Counted from the stretch's first letter, positions 35,575 through 44,875 are shown. The stretch: 64,000 nt of DNA from Magnetofaba australis IT-1 (GCF_002109495.1 NZ_LVJN01000021.1:186001-250000); one strand, 5' to 3'. Notes: generated by a model not told the origin, from the sequence alone. Program-made: numbers and translations.

Positions 35575-36165
35575 ATGAAAGCCCTGATCTCGCTGTTGGC
35601 CGCCGCCGTCGCCTTGATGGCTGCGCCCGTCTTCGCCCATACCGGTGTCGAACCCCATGGCCACGGCCTCGTGGCGGGGCTCTCCCACCCGCTGGGCGGC
35701 GTTGACCACCTGTTGGCCATGATCGCCGTCGGCGTGCTGGCCGCACAGCAAGGCGGCCGCGCTCTGTGGCGCGTTCCCGCCGCGTTTGTGGCCATGATGC
35801 TGGTGGGCGCCGCGGTGGGCATGACCGGCTTCGCCCTGCCCCATGTTGAACTGGGCATCGTCGGCTCGGTGATTCTGCTGGGTCTGGTCATCGCTGGCGG
35901 CGCGCGCATGCCTTGGGGCGCGGCGGCGTTGATGGTCGGCGTGCTGGCGCTGTTCCACGGCTTTGCCCATGGCGCGGAAGCCCCCGCCATGGCGGCTTTC
36001 GCCAGCTATGCCGCAGGCTTCGCCATCGCCACCGCCGCCCTGCACGGCTTCGGCATCGCCTTGACTCTGGCGGTGATGAACTGGGTGCGCAGCATGGGCC
36101 CGGCGGTCATCCGCATCGGCGGCGGCGCCGTGGCTCTGAGCGGGTTGGCTCTGCTGGCTGGGTAA
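35575..36165 (+). CDS. hupE: HupE/UreJ-family membrane protein
   Basis: 196 residues with an N-terminal signal-type helix (MKALISLLAAAVALMAAPVF) and about six further membrane helices. The family metal motif HPLGGVDHLLAMIAVG is intact, and further His residues occur in LFHGFAHGAE and HGFGIAL. HupE/UreJ proteins are thought to import nickel or cobalt for hydrogenase, urease or cobalamin. No hydrogenase or urease gene is present. GGAGG precedes the ATG, and a 7-bp perfect hairpin (GGGTTGC-GTGT-GCAACCC, 35518-35535) lies 40 bp upstream. Confidence 0.9.
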   Translation: MKALISLLAAAVALMAAPVFAHTGVEPHGHGLVAGLSHPLGGVDHLLAMIAVGVLAAQQGGRALWRVPAAFVAMMLVGAAVGMTGFALPHVELGIVGSVILLGLVIAGGARMPWGAAALMVGVLALFHGFAHGAEAPAMAAFASYAAGFAIATAALHGFGIALTLAVMNWVRSMGPAVIRIGGGAVALSGLALLAG

Positions 36166-36360
36166 ATTTTGGGGAGATGAAAGATATCGAGGGCTCTGCC
36201 CTCGAGCTCCCAAGATCAAAATCCAAACCGTGATTCGGACCATCCCTGGTCCTCACCCTGCGGGCTCGCTGCGCGAGTCCGATTTGGCATTCCTGCCAAA
36301 TCGTGGGCGCTGCCCACACCCGCTTAAGGGTCACAGACCCTTAAGAATCCCCGAAAAACC
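36166..36360 (+). repeat. Dispersed hairpin repeat with alternative hairpin modules
   Basis: Begins with the typical GAAAGATATCGAGGGCTCTGCC block, then hairpins not found in most copies: GGACCATCCCTGGTCC, CGGGCTCGCTGCGCGAGTCCG, GATTTGGCA-TTCC-TGCCAAATC, then CTTAAGGGTC-ACA-GACCCTTAAG (36323-36345) and a nearly perfect CGAAAAACCGCC stem. The first three modules also occur in the copy at 53555-53868. Confidence 0.7.
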
Positions 36361-36434
36361 GCCTTTGGCGATTTTTCGACTTGGCGGCTGACGTGCTTTC
36401 CCGCACTCCGCGTCTTGCCGCGCCCGCCTTGAAA

Positions 36435-36474
36435 ATAACAAAGGCGCAAGCTCTCTCGCTTGCGCCTTTGTTAT
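36435..36474. terminator. Strong 16-bp stem-loop
   Basis: ATAACAAAGGCGCAAG pairs perfectly with its reverse complement across an 8-nt loop. It lies between two inverted repeat copies, downstream of both hupE (plus) and the oxidoreductase (minus) and could end both transcripts. The T run is short. Confidence 0.55.
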
Positions 36475-36484
36475 CACCACGCAA

Positions 36485-36672
36485 AATCAAAACCGCTCTA
36501 AACAGCCAATGTTTGCGTGACGCAGTACAAGCTTGCGCTAACTATGGGCCGCCGACTGGTCGGCGGCGGGGCCTGGGGGCCGCGCCCCCAGCGGGTGTGG
36601 GCGGAGCCCACGGTGTAGCTTTTGATTTTGGGAGCTCGAGGGCGGAGCCCTCGATATCTTCCATCTCCCCAT
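36485..36672 (-). mobile_element. Dispersed hairpin repeat, minus orientation
   Basis: Standard copy read on the minus strand: GATGGAAGATATCGAGGGC, hairpins in the usual order, AGCGCAAGC and ACGCAAACATTGGC tail, ending GGTTTTGATTTTGCG. It faces the copy at 36166-36360, so the two form a large inverted arrangement. Confidence 0.75.
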
Positions 36673-36725
36673 AAATGAAATGGATGATTTTAGGTTCCCG
36701 TCACTCTATGACTTCACAGCTGAGT

Positions 36726-37793
36726 TCAACTGCCCAGGCGGCTCGACTGCGGCTTGTCCGCCATCTTCACCCAGCCGTCGCGCTCGATGCTGGCGTAGAG
36801 CGCATGCACCAACGCCGTGGTGGCGTCGCCATCGGCGGCGCTGATGGGCGCGTCGGTGCGACCCGCAGCCAAACGTTCGGCGATCTCCACCAACAGCGGC
36901 CCGTGGCTCAACCCATAGCCGGTCTCCACCTCCTGCGAACAGCGGGTTTTGGCGTCTGCGTCTCCCGCCTGGGGTTCGATGAAGAACCAGTTGTCCACCA
37001 GATTCAGCGCAATGCCGCCCAGGGTGATCATGCCGTTTTCACCCACCACCGAGATGGAAGCTTCAAAATCCTCCGGGCGCGCCGCCGTGGTCACTTCGAT
37101 GGTGCCCAATGCGCCGTTTTCAAAGCGCACATTGGCGGTCATGGTGTCTTCGGCCTCCAGCTTGTTCATGCGTCGCGCCTCGGCGGCGCACACCGCTTCG
37201 ATGGGGCCGCACAGCCAGTTCAGCGCGTCGGCGTGGTGGATCGCCTGCTGGTTGATCACCCCGCCATCCATGCCCCAGGTGCCGTGCCAGCCATCTTCGT
37301 AGTACTCCTGAAAGCGGCACCAGCGCAGACGAATGGAGGCGGTGACGATTTTGCCCAACCGCCCGGCATCCATCACCTCACGCAGGGCGCGGATGGCGGG
37401 GTTGAAGCGATTCTGGAACGCTACGCCGCACATCACCCCTTTGGCGTCGGCCAACTCCTGCAACTCAGCGCCTTGGCCGGGGATGAGAGACACCGGCTTT
37501 TCGATCAGCACGTGCTTGCCCGCATCCAACGCCTGCTTGGTATGCTCAAAGTGCAGCCCGCTGAAGGTGAGGATCACCACCATATCCACATTGGGATCGG
37601 CCAGCAGGGCGGCATAGGAGTCGTGCACGGTGGCGTTGAAGGTGGCCGCCATGTCCTCGGCTTTGGCGCGATCCAGGTCAAACACGGCGCTGATGGTGAC
37701 GCCCGGAGCCATGTCGCGGGTGAGAATTTTGCGGTAGTGCTGCGCCACGCGGCCACAGCCGATCAGTCCCAAACGCAAAGTGTGTGCGGTCAT
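36726..37793 (-). CDS. Gfo/Idh/MocA-family NAD(P)-dependent oxidoreductase
   Basis: 355 residues. The N-terminal Rossmann fold begins LGLIGCGRVAQHYRKIL. The family catalytic EKP motif is in HVLIEKPVSL. The C-terminal domain has the substrate-side His motif GGVINQQAIHHADALNWL. Relatives act on UDP- or free sugars, inositols and similar polyols; many occur in surface-polysaccharide sets as UDP-sugar 3-dehydrogenases. A glycosyltransferase and an exporter gene nearby fit that, but the substrate is not determinable. Confidence 0.88.
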   Translation of the reverse strand: MTAHTLRLGLIGCGRVAQHYRKILTRDMAPGVTISAVFDLDRAKAEDMAATFNATVHDSYAALLADPNVDMVVILTFSGLHFEHTKQALDAGKHVLIEKPVSLIPGQGAELQELADAKGVMCGVAFQNRFNPAIRALREVMDAGRLGKIVTASIRLRWCRFQEYYEDGWHGTWGMDGGVINQQAIHHADALNWLCGPIEAVCAAEARRMNKLEAEDTMTANVRFENGALGTIEVTTAARPEDFEASISVVGENGMITLGGIALNLVDNWFFIEPQAGDADAKTRCSQEVETGYGLSHGPLLVEIAERLAAGRTDAPISAADGDATTALVHALYASIERDGWVKMADKPQSSRLGS

Positions 37794-37879
37794 GTGCGGT
37801 CTCTTTTCCTGAAGTCACAATCGCAATTATCAGTAACCTGAACAAAAGTCAGGGATTGCTCGAAACTCGACAGGTCGAA

Positions 37880-38035
37880 AATCCCGACATTTATGGCGGG
37901 ATTTTCGGGGGTCTGGGGGCCCCGCCCCCAGCGGCCACAGGCGAAGCCGTATCAAAAATGGGCGGAGCCCACGGTTTTGCCGTTGATTTTAGCGGAGTTT
38001 GAGGGCGCAGCCCTCAATATCTTTCATCTTCCCGA
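37880..38035 (-). mobile_element. Degenerate copy of the dispersed hairpin repeat
   Basis: On the minus strand: GAAAGATATTGAGGGCTGCG, CTCAAACTCCGCT, then GTGGGCTCCGCCCA and CTGGGGGCGGGGCCCCCAG hairpins, ending with a divergent tail. It fills most of the 272-bp gap between the oxidoreductase and glycosyltransferase genes. Confidence 0.65.
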
Positions 38036-38065
38036 ACAATGACATCCCATTGAACCTGATGCACT

Positions 38066-39061
38066 CTAACGCAACCGTTTGTGCAATGGCGCGCGCGGCA
38101 CGCTGCGGGCGTCGTGTTGCAGGAACGCCAGCAGGAGCTGCACCCCCAGCAGCACCGGCAGCGCCGCCAACATCACTGTGCCGGCGCTGGAGAAGGCGCC
38201 AGTCTGATAGCCGGTGAGCCACTTCCAGGCGCCGAAGATCACGCCGAACAGCAGCAGCGCCACACCCAACGGCAACTCCAGCGACGCCACCGAGAAGTCG
38301 CGCAGATAGTAATTGTAGAACAGCCGCTTGAGCAAACAGCGCGCATGCCCGGCCAGAAACCGTGGGGCCTCGCGCCAGCCATTCAAGCCGCTGGCCTCGT
38401 CGCCATAACGGGCGGACATGGGAGCATCCATCACCACCGCGCGCAGGGTATTGAGCCGAAACAACATATCGGTCTCGAAGAAATAGCCCCGCGCCAGCTT
38501 CTCCCACGGCAACCGCGCCGCCACCCGGGCATGGATGGCGAGGAATCCATTGGTGGGGTCGAAAATATCCCAGTAGCCGGTGGAGAGCTTGGCCAAAAAC
38601 GACAACACCGCATTGCCGATGATGCGCCCGGTGGGCATCTGCGCCACGCTCTCGGGGTCGAAGAAACGGTTGCCTTTGGCGTAGTCCGCCTCCCCCGCCA
38701 GAATCGGCGCAATCAGCGTGGGCACGAACGCCGGGTCCATCTGCCCATCGCCATCGAGCTTGATGATCACTTCGGCGCCATCGGCCAGGGCTTGGCGCAT
38801 GCCGGTGATGGTGGCTCCGCCAACGCCTTGATTCTGCGTATGACGCAGCACCCGCACACGGGGGTCGTCACACCCACTGGCGACCCAATCGCCGCTGCCC
38901 TCGGGGCAGGCGTCATCCACCACATAGATCGCCCCGACTTCTGCGCCAATGGCGGACAATAGCGTGAGTATGTGACGTTTAACCCGATAGCAGGGAATGG
39001 CCGCCGCCACTCGTGGGCGACCATCGGCCCAACGCGGCGCAGCGGGGGTGTTAGGCGTCAT
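38066..39061 (-). CDS. Family 2 glycosyltransferase with C-terminal membrane helices
   Basis: 331 residues. The catalytic GT-A domain has AAIPCYRVKRHI, VVDDACPEGSGD, the metal-binding DGDGQMDP and the GNRFFDPESV segment seen in polyprenyl-phosphate sugar transferases (DPM1 or GtrB type). Two C-terminal membrane helices (about 263-282 and 294-316) fit transfer to a lipid carrier. The start at 39061 overlaps the end of the ABC-transporter gene by 11 bp, so the two are cotranscribed and may make and export one glycolipid. Donor sugar unknown. Confidence 0.87.
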   Translation of the reverse strand: MTPNTPAAPRWADGRPRVAAAIPCYRVKRHILTLLSAIGAEVGAIYVVDDACPEGSGDWVASGCDDPRVRVLRHTQNQGVGGATITGMRQALADGAEVIIKLDGDGQMDPAFVPTLIAPILAGEADYAKGNRFFDPESVAQMPTGRIIGNAVLSFLAKLSTGYWDIFDPTNGFLAIHARVAARLPWEKLARGYFFETDMLFRLNTLRAVVMDAPMSARYGDEASGLNGWREAPRFLAGHARCLLKRLFYNYYLRDFSVASLELPLGVALLLFGVIFGAWKWLTGYQTGAFSSAGTVMLAALPVLLGVQLLLAFLQHDARSVPRAPLHKRLR

Positions 39062-40883
39062 CGCTCTTGTGCCGCCGCTTGATGCGGAACCCTTCCAGAC
39101 GCTTTTCGAACTGCTCGAAGGCGCCGCTCTCCAACTGGCCATCGGCAAACCACACCAGATTGTCCGCCAGCGGGGCCAGATCCACCTTGTGGGTGGTCAT
39201 GATCACCGTGGTTCCAGCCTCGCACAGATCCATCAGGTGGTTGAGCACATCCAGCTCCAGATGGCGATCCAGCGCGCTGGTGGGTTCGTCCAGCAGCAGC
39301 ACGCGGGGCTTCTGCGCCAAGGTGCGCGCCAGGCCCAGACGTTGCCGCTGCCCGCCCGACAGCAAGCCGCCGCCGTCGCCCACATGGCTCTCCAACCCCT
39401 CAGGCAGACGCCCCAGATACTCATCCACCCGCGCCACCGACACCGCCTCATCCAGCGCCGCATCGCTCACGCCGCCGCCATAGGCGATGTTCTCGCGCAC
39501 GGTGCCATGGAACACCGGCAGATCCTGCGGCATCATCAGCACGGTGGCGCGTTTGCGCGCCGGGTCCATCTGCGCCAGATCCTCCCCATGCGCCAGAACA
39601 CGCCCCTGTTGTGGCGCATAGAGCCCCTGCAACACTTTGAGCAGGGTCGATTTCCCCGCCCCAGAGGCGCCGAAAATCAGCGTCAATTTGCCCGCCGGGA
39701 ACTGTGCGGAGAAGTTCTGCAACACCGGTTCGTCAACACCGGGATAGCCAAAGGTGAGACTCTCCACCCGCATGGCGATCTCTGTTTCGGGATTCTTCGG
39801 AGCTTCCGAAGCGGGCGGCGACGTTTCGCTGGGCAGGTCGAAAATCTCCTGCATCCGATTGGCCGACGCCACCACTTGCGAGACCGATCCCAAGGCGGTG
39901 TTGGCCGCCGTCAGGCTCGGCGCCAGCATCGCCATGCCGCCGATAAACAGCACCAGATGCTCCACTGCGGCCTCGTTGCCGGAGAAGAGCAGATGCCAGC
40001 CCAACACCACCACCACCGCCACCGCCATCCCCACTTCAACCATTACCGGGGCCAGCGCGCGAATGCGGAGATATTTGAATTTAAACGGCAGATACGCTTC
40101 CGCCGAATCGCTTAAGTGGGCCATCTCCAAACGATGGGTATGGAATACGCGAATCAATTCGGTGCGTTTGATCATCTCCAGACAGGTCTGCATATAGGAG
40201 ACGATGGCCGAATTCTCCCGGTGCGCGGCCTGAAACAGTTTCCGCGCAAACAGGGTGGCGGGGATGATGAACAGCACCATGAACCCCAGCACCAGCGCCA
40301 TCACCTCCCAGGTGACCAGGGCCAGAAAGCCCAGGACGATCGCCAGTTGCGCAAAGGCGGAGATCAGCGTGACCACGGAGGACAGACCGGTGGCGAAGTT
40401 GCGCACGTCATAGTTGGCCATGTGCAGCAGGCGGGAGACCGCATCGCGACCTTGCATAATGGCGGGGACGCGCAGCCAGTGGGCGGTCAACTCCGCGCGT
40501 CGATGCACGTCAATGCGGAACATCAGCCGCTGTTGGATCAACTGAATCTCCGCCCGCGCCACCGCGCGACCCACCAACACCACGAACAGCACCGCCAGCA
40601 TCACCCCGGCGGCGGCGCGCGGATCATTTGGCAGATAGGGCAGGACGTCGCCCAGCAGAGGGATCTGCGCCAGCTCGTCGACGCCTTTGCCCATCAACAC
40701 CGCCAGAATCGGCAGGAACGCGGTCAGACCCACCACCTGCGCCATCCCCAGCAGGGCGGAGACCAGCGCAGTAAACGCAAAAGTGCGCCAATGGGGACGC
40801 AAACTCTCGCGGATCATGGGCGTGTTGAACGAGCCCTTGGCGTAGAAGTTCAGATCGTTGGCGTTGTGGCGTTTTTTGATCAT
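39051..40883 (-). CDS. ABC exporter, fused membrane and ATPase domains
   Basis: 610 residues. The membrane half (about 28-340) has around six helices. The ATPase half has Walker A GASGAGKSTLLKVLQG, signature LLSGGQRQRLGLARTL, Walker B VLLLDEPTSALD and the switch His of TTHKVD. This is a type IV (MsbA-like) half-transporter acting as a homodimer. Cotranscription with the glycosyltransferase suggests a lipid-linked sugar or similar substrate, which is an inference. The start could be 40883 or an internal Met at 40817; neither has a strong ribosome-binding site. Confidence 0.88.
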   Translation of the reverse strand: MIKKRHNANDLNFYAKGSFNTPMIRESLRPHWRTFAFTALVSALLGMAQVVGLTAFLPILAVLMGKGVDELAQIPLLGDVLPYLPNDPRAAAGVMLAVLFVVLVGRAVARAEIQLIQQRLMFRIDVHRRAELTAHWLRVPAIMQGRDAVSRLLHMANYDVRNFATGLSSVVTLISAFAQLAIVLGFLALVTWEVMALVLGFMVLFIIPATLFARKLFQAAHRENSAIVSYMQTCLEMIKRTELIRVFHTHRLEMAHLSDSAEAYLPFKFKYLRIRALAPVMVEVGMAVAVVVVLGWHLLFSGNEAAVEHLVLFIGGMAMLAPSLTAANTALGSVSQVVASANRMQEIFDLPSETSPPASEAPKNPETEIAMRVESLTFGYPGVDEPVLQNFSAQFPAGKLTLIFGASGAGKSTLLKVLQGLYAPQQGRVLAHGEDLAQMDPARKRATVLMMPQDLPVFHGTVRENIAYGGGVSDAALDEAVSVARVDEYLGRLPEGLESHVGDGGGLLSGGQRQRLGLARTLAQKPRVLLLDEPTSALDRHLELDVLNHLMDLCEAGTTVIMTTHKVDLAPLADNLVWFADGQLESGAFEQFEKRLEGFRIKRRHKSDDA

Positions 40884-41065
40884 GCAGCGCTTGGCGAAAA
40901 TGGCGCGGAATCCCGCACTCTTATGATAGGGAAATGGAATCTCGCCATCCTAGCAGTCTCGCCGCATAATAGCCACAGGACGCAACATCGCGCCCCTGTG
41001 CGCCACTGATCTTGCGTATCCCCGTTTTTCTCTCCTGTTGCATCGGCTTGGGAGCGCCAACCGTT

Positions 41066-41779
41066 ATGGAAGCGTATCAACAGATCATCGCCCTGATCGC
41101 CCTGAGTATGGGAACCGCCTGGGCCAGTGGGTTGAACCTCTACGCCACTCTGCTGGTGTTGGGGTTGGGCGCGACCACCGGCCAAGTGACGTTGCCGCCG
41201 GGATTGGAGATGGTGAGCCACCCGCTGGTGATCGGCGCGGCGGGCTTGATGTACGCGGTGGAGTTCTTCGCCGATAAGGTTCCCGGGGTGGACACCTTTT
41301 GGGACACCCTGCACACCTTCGTGCGCATTCCCGCCGGCGCGGTTCTGGCGGCGGGGGCGGTGGGCGAGATGGACCCGGCGTTGGGATTGGCGGCGGCCAT
41401 TGTCGGCGGCGGGGTGGCGGCCTCCTCGCATCTGGTCAAGGCGGGCTCACGGGTGTTGATCAACACCTCCCCCGAACCCGTCAGCAACTGGGGCGCCTCC
41501 ATCACCGAAGACGTCGCCGTGATCGGCGGCATGTATGCGGCGCTGTTCCATCCGGCGGTGTTTTTGGGCCTGCTGGTGCTATTCGCTTTGCTCACCGCTT
41601 GGCTGCTGCCGAAAATCTGGCGCGGAATCAAGGCGTTGGCCCGCCGCATTGGGCGCATCTTTGGGCGCGGCGGCGATGAAGCTGATGCTGCGCCTGCTGC
41701 TGGCGCGGCGGCGACTGCGCCCGCCAATGCCGATGCGACGCCGCAGAGTCCCGCCAAATCCACTGTGGAGCGGGCTTGA
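41066..41779 (+). CDS. DUF4126-family membrane protein
   Basis: 237 residues. The sequence GTAWASGLNLYATLLVLGLG and the segment HPLVIGAAGLMYAVEFFADKVPGVD are typical of the DUF4126 family. About five membrane helices are seen, and the C-terminus (after about 190) is a basic then Ala-rich tail. The function of the family is not known. I chose the start at 41066 because GGGAG lies upstream and the extra upstream residues are not typical. Divergent from the ABC exporter gene. Confidence 0.8.
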   Translation: MEAYQQIIALIALSMGTAWASGLNLYATLLVLGLGATTGQVTLPPGLEMVSHPLVIGAAGLMYAVEFFADKVPGVDTFWDTLHTFVRIPAGAVLAAGAVGEMDPALGLAAAIVGGGVAASSHLVKAGSRVLINTSPEPVSNWGASITEDVAVIGGMYAALFHPAVFLGLLVLFALLTAWLLPKIWRGIKALARRIGRIFGRGGDEADAAPAAGAAATAPANADATPQSPAKSTVERA

Positions 41780-42045
41780 AGCGCACTCAATTATAGCGTG
41801 AGTGTGTAACGGTATCACGAGCTTATTTTCTGGTTCTGTTAGTGATCATTGGTCGGCGCCCTTTGCGCACACATTTTTATCTGTTCCAGTCGGCGGCCTC
41901 TACGGCATTCGCTCCTGTCGGCTGCGCCGACATACGCTTGCCACCGTTTCCCCGTTTGCCTCCCGACTGGCCTTGTCGCTTCGCGCTTCCCTTGCTGTCC
42001 CGTCTGAGATCCGCCTTCATCAAGGGGGAAACGGCCTAAAGATTT

Positions 42046-42165
42046 AAAGATATTGGGGCGCTGCCCCAAACCCCGCCAGGGCGCCGCCCTGGACCCGCTG
42101 GGGGCAGCGGCCCCCAGACCCCGCCTGCGGCCAGCCGCAGGCCAATAGTCAGCGCTCGCTCGACC
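42046..42165 (+). mobile_element. Partial copy of the dispersed hairpin repeat
   Basis: AAAGATATTGGGGCGCTGCCCC, GCCAGGGCGCCGCCCTGG, CTGGGGGCAGCGGCCCCCAG, then a changed last hairpin (CCTGCGGCCAGCCGCAGG) and CAATAGTCAGCGC. The ACGCAAACATTGG tail is replaced. The preceding 41780-42045 holds short GC palindromes but no gene I can see. Confidence 0.65.
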
Positions 42166-42241
42166 TCCCCCACGCACACACTTTTGCCCCCTGCCAGCCC
42201 ACTCCCTTTTTTTGCGGCTTTGCTGCCTTTACAATGCTCGG

Positions 42242-42976
42242 ATGAACGCTCCCGCTCCCCTGATTCTCATTAGCGGCGCCAGCCGCGGCCTCGGACTCGC
42301 CTTTTCGCGCGACCTGCTCGCCCATGGCTATCGCGTCACCGCCTTCAGCCGTCGCCCCACCCCCGCAACCGACGCCCTGGCCGCCGAACACCCCGACGCC
42401 TACCGCTTCGACGCTGTGGATCTGGCCGACGTCAACGCCAGCGCCGCCCTGGTGGAGAGCATCGAACGCGATTTCGGCCCAATCTATGGTTTGATCAACA
42501 ACGCCGCCATCGCCCCCGACGGTCTGCTCGCCACGCAGGATGTCGGCGCCATCGCCCAGACCATCGATGTGGACCTCACCGCCACCCTGCTCCTCACCCG
42601 CGCTGTCGCCCGCCGCATGCTTCTGCGCAAACAGGGGCGGATTATCATGGTCTCCTCGGTGATCGCCCACACCGGCTTTTCGGGATTGGTCCCCTACGCC
42701 GCCGCCAAAGCGGGCTTGGAGGGCGCGGTGCGCGCCCTGTGTCGCGAAATGGGGCGCGCCCGTGTAACCGTCAACGCCATCGCCCCCGGCTACCTGGAGA
42801 CCGACATGACCGCCGACATGGGCGACAAACAGCGGCAACAAGTCATCCGCCGCACCCCGCTGGGTCGTCTCGGTCAGGCCGAGGATGTGACCGCTGCGGC
42901 GCGCTTTCTGCTCTCCGAGGAGGCCGCTTTCATCACCGGCCAAAGCCTGGTGGTGGATGGCGGCATGAGCGCATAA
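42242..42976 (+). CDS. Short-chain dehydrogenase/reductase (FabG-like)
   Basis: 244 residues. Cofactor turn GASRGLGLAF, NNAAIA strand motif, catalytic Ser in MVSSVIAHTG, and YAAAK with Tyr and Lys. The C-terminus (FITGQSLVVDGGMSA) is typical of 3-oxoacyl-ACP reductases and their relatives. Arg after the first Gly motif (SRR) suggests NADPH. It is not next to fab genes, so a side role (modified acyl chain, polyketide or sugar) is possible. No clear ribosome-binding site is seen before the ATG. Confidence 0.87.
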   Translation: MNAPAPLILISGASRGLGLAFSRDLLAHGYRVTAFSRRPTPATDALAAEHPDAYRFDAVDLADVNASAALVESIERDFGPIYGLINNAAIAPDGLLATQDVGAIAQTIDVDLTATLLLTRAVARRMLLRKQGRIIMVSSVIAHTGFSGLVPYAAAKAGLEGAVRALCREMGRARVTVNAIAPGYLETDMTADMGDKQRQQVIRRTPLGRLGQAEDVTAAARFLLSEEAAFITGQSLVVDGGMSA

Positions 42977-43061
42977 GGCGGTTAATCCGCGCGTCCTGAC
43001 TCTAATTAACCGATTTCACAGCAAAAACCAAAACTCTATGTGTGCGCAAAAGGTTAACTAA

Positions 43062-43140
43062 CGGGGGTGCAGGGGAATCATTCCCCTGGCGGGTCCAGGG
43101 CAGAGCCCTGGTCGGGGTCTGGAGCGAAGCCCCGGTCTCT
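43062..43140 (-). repeat. Short degenerate hairpin repeat
   Basis: Read on the minus strand: a run of GC palindromes (CCGGGGCTTCGC, CCAGGGCTCTGCCCTGG, CCAGGGGAATGATTCCCCTG). It follows the style of the dispersed repeat but lacks both the left block and the tail. It lies between the reductase and acetyltransferase genes. Confidence 0.5.
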
Positions 43141-43201
43141 TCCCTTTTTACACCGCTGTGTTCATTTTCAAGATAATCAAGTGGACTTCTGAGGGCTGTG
43201 C

Positions 43202-43702
43202 GTGTCTGACCCGTTGACCATCATCCCCGCCACATCGCCGGACGAGTTCCAAGCCGCCCGCGCACTGTTTCAAGCATACGCCAAGTCGGTTGATTTGGGA
43301 TATTGTCTGCGCAATTTCAAACGGGAATTGGAGGAGTTGCCCAAGGGCTATGAGCCGCCTCAAGGCGCGATTCTGCTGGCGTGGATGGAGCTGGATGGCG
43401 CGCCACAAGCGGTGGGCTGCGTAGGGATTGCCCCATTCCAAGGCGCCTGGGAACAGAACGGTACGGCGGAGATGCGCCGACTCTATGTGATTCCCGCACA
43501 GCGCGGCCAAGGCGTGGGACGCGCGTTGGCGGAAGCCGCAATGACCTTCTCCAAACAGGCGGGTTATACCGCGCTGCGCCTGGAGACGGCGGACACCATG
43601 GTCGAAGCTATGGCGCTGTACGCCCAGTTGGGATTTGAACGCCAGCAGCCACCGACCAAATTCTTCCCCGCTAATATCAAGATTCTGCAACGCGCAGTGT
43701 AA
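43202..43702 (+). CDS. GNAT-family N-acetyltransferase
   Basis: 166 residues, probably starting at GTG 43202. The acetyl-CoA motif A reads VIPAQRGQGVGRALAEAAM, preceded by the strand MRRLY and followed by LYAQLGF. The acceptor is unknown; the closest style is the small-molecule acetyltransferase group. Its stop codon directly abuts the stop of the convergent DUF924 gene. Confidence 0.88.
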   Translation: MSDPLTIIPATSPDEFQAARALFQAYAKSVDLGYCLRNFKRELEELPKGYEPPQGAILLAWMELDGAPQAVGCVGIAPFQGAWEQNGTAEMRRLYVIPAQRGQGVGRALAEAAMTFSKQAGYTALRLETADTMVEAMALYAQLGFERQQPPTKFFPANIKILQRAV

Positions 43703-44272
43703 TTAAAACCGCGAACCCGGTTGCGTCAGAAACGCCGTCTCCTCGGGAGTGTTCTCACGACCCAACGCGGCGTTGCGGTGGGGGAAGCGTCCAAAGCGGG
43801 CGATCACATCACGATGGCGGCGCGCCCACAACAGACCCTGCTCATTGTCCAATTCGGTGAACAACGTGATGGCATGGTCCTGGTCGGCGAGATTTTCGCT
43901 ATGTTCGAAAGGGAGCAGGAAAAACCCCGCCATGACGGGAAGCACAAGACGATGATCGCCCCGCTCCGTGGCGAACTTGGCCGCCGTCAGCGCCAGGGGA
44001 TCGCAGGCGAAGGCGCGGCCATCGTCACGGTGGAGATTGCGCGAAAATTGATCCAGCACGATGATCCGCGCCAACGCGCCGTGGGGCGTAGCCATCCAGT
44101 CGCTCAGAGCGCCCGCCGCCGCCTCGGCGTGCAGCGCGCCAAAGCGCTCGACAATCTCCGCATCAAACGCCGCATCCTGCTGAAACCAGATGCGGCGCGG
44201 TTGGCCATATTCAGGATCGCCCTCGGCGCCGAACCAGAAATCCAGCACCGCCTGGGCGGCGGGGGCGATCAT
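43703..44272 (-). CDS. DUF924-family protein
   Basis: 189 residues. Typical DUF924 features: VLDFWFGAEGDPEYGQPRRI at the N-terminus, IIVLDQFSRNLHRDDGRAFA, and FFLLPFEHSENLADQD. The fold is all-helical and tetratricopeptide-like; the function is not known. The start codon overlaps the stop of the cytidine deaminase gene by 4 bp (ATGA), so the two genes form one unit. Confidence 0.88.
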   Translation of the reverse strand: MIAPAAQAVLDFWFGAEGDPEYGQPRRIWFQQDAAFDAEIVERFGALHAEAAAGALSDWMATPHGALARIIVLDQFSRNLHRDDGRAFACDPLALTAAKFATERGDHRLVLPVMAGFFLLPFEHSENLADQDHAITLFTELDNEQGLLWARRHRDVIARFGRFPHRNAALGRENTPEETAFLTQPGSRF

Positions 44273-44769
44273 GCCCCTTTGGGATCGAGTCGGAACGGCT
44301 TGGGGAACAGCGCGCCAAAGGTGGTCACGCGCAATGCGCCCGCCACCGAGGCCAGGAATACCGTGGTCTCCGGTTGCAGGAACTCGCCCAAGGTTTGCAG
44401 GCAAGCCCCACAAGGGGCGATGGGCTGCCCCTCGGCGTCAGCTTCGGCCACCAGCGACAACGCTAGATAGTGGCGTTCGCCATCGCACACCCCTTTGAAC
44501 AGCGCCACCCGTTCGGCGCACATGCTCAACCCCAGCGAAGCGTTCTCCACATTGCAACCGCTGTGAATGCCGGTGTTCTCATCCAGCAGCGCCGCCCCCA
44601 CCGCGTAGTCGGAGTAGGGCGCATGGGCGAAACCCCGCGCCCACCACGCTTCTGCCAGCAAGCGTTTGATCTCGCTGGCGGGCAGATAGTCCGGCAGTTT
44701 AGCCCCGCCGATATCCTGCATGGTCTTGGTCAGAAACGCCCGGAGCGGATCGTCTTCCACATGTTCCAT
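44269..44769 (-). CDS. cdd: Cytidine deaminase
   Basis: 166 residues. Cdd turns cytidine and deoxycytidine into uridine forms in pyrimidine salvage. Substrate motif YSDYAVGAALL. Zinc and proton-transfer site GCNVENASLGLSMCAERVAL (Cys and the Glu of CAE), and the second zinc pair PCGACLQTLGE. The start at 44769 has GGAGG at good spacing. It is the first gene of a two-gene unit with the DUF924 gene. Confidence 0.93.
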   Translation of the reverse strand: MEHVEDDPLRAFLTKTMQDIGGAKLPDYLPASEIKRLLAEAWWARGFAHAPYSDYAVGAALLDENTGIHSGCNVENASLGLSMCAERVALFKGVCDGERHYLALSLVAEADAEGQPIAPCGACLQTLGEFLQPETTVFLASVAGALRVTTFGALFPKPFRLDPKGA

Positions 44770-44875
44770 ATTGGCCTCCAATCGGTGCGGCATGCTTGGC
44801 GCATTGGATCAATTCTGTTTAAATGAGCCCCCGAGTATGGTCCTCTCACCCTCAGATGGCAACAGGTTTGCGCCC

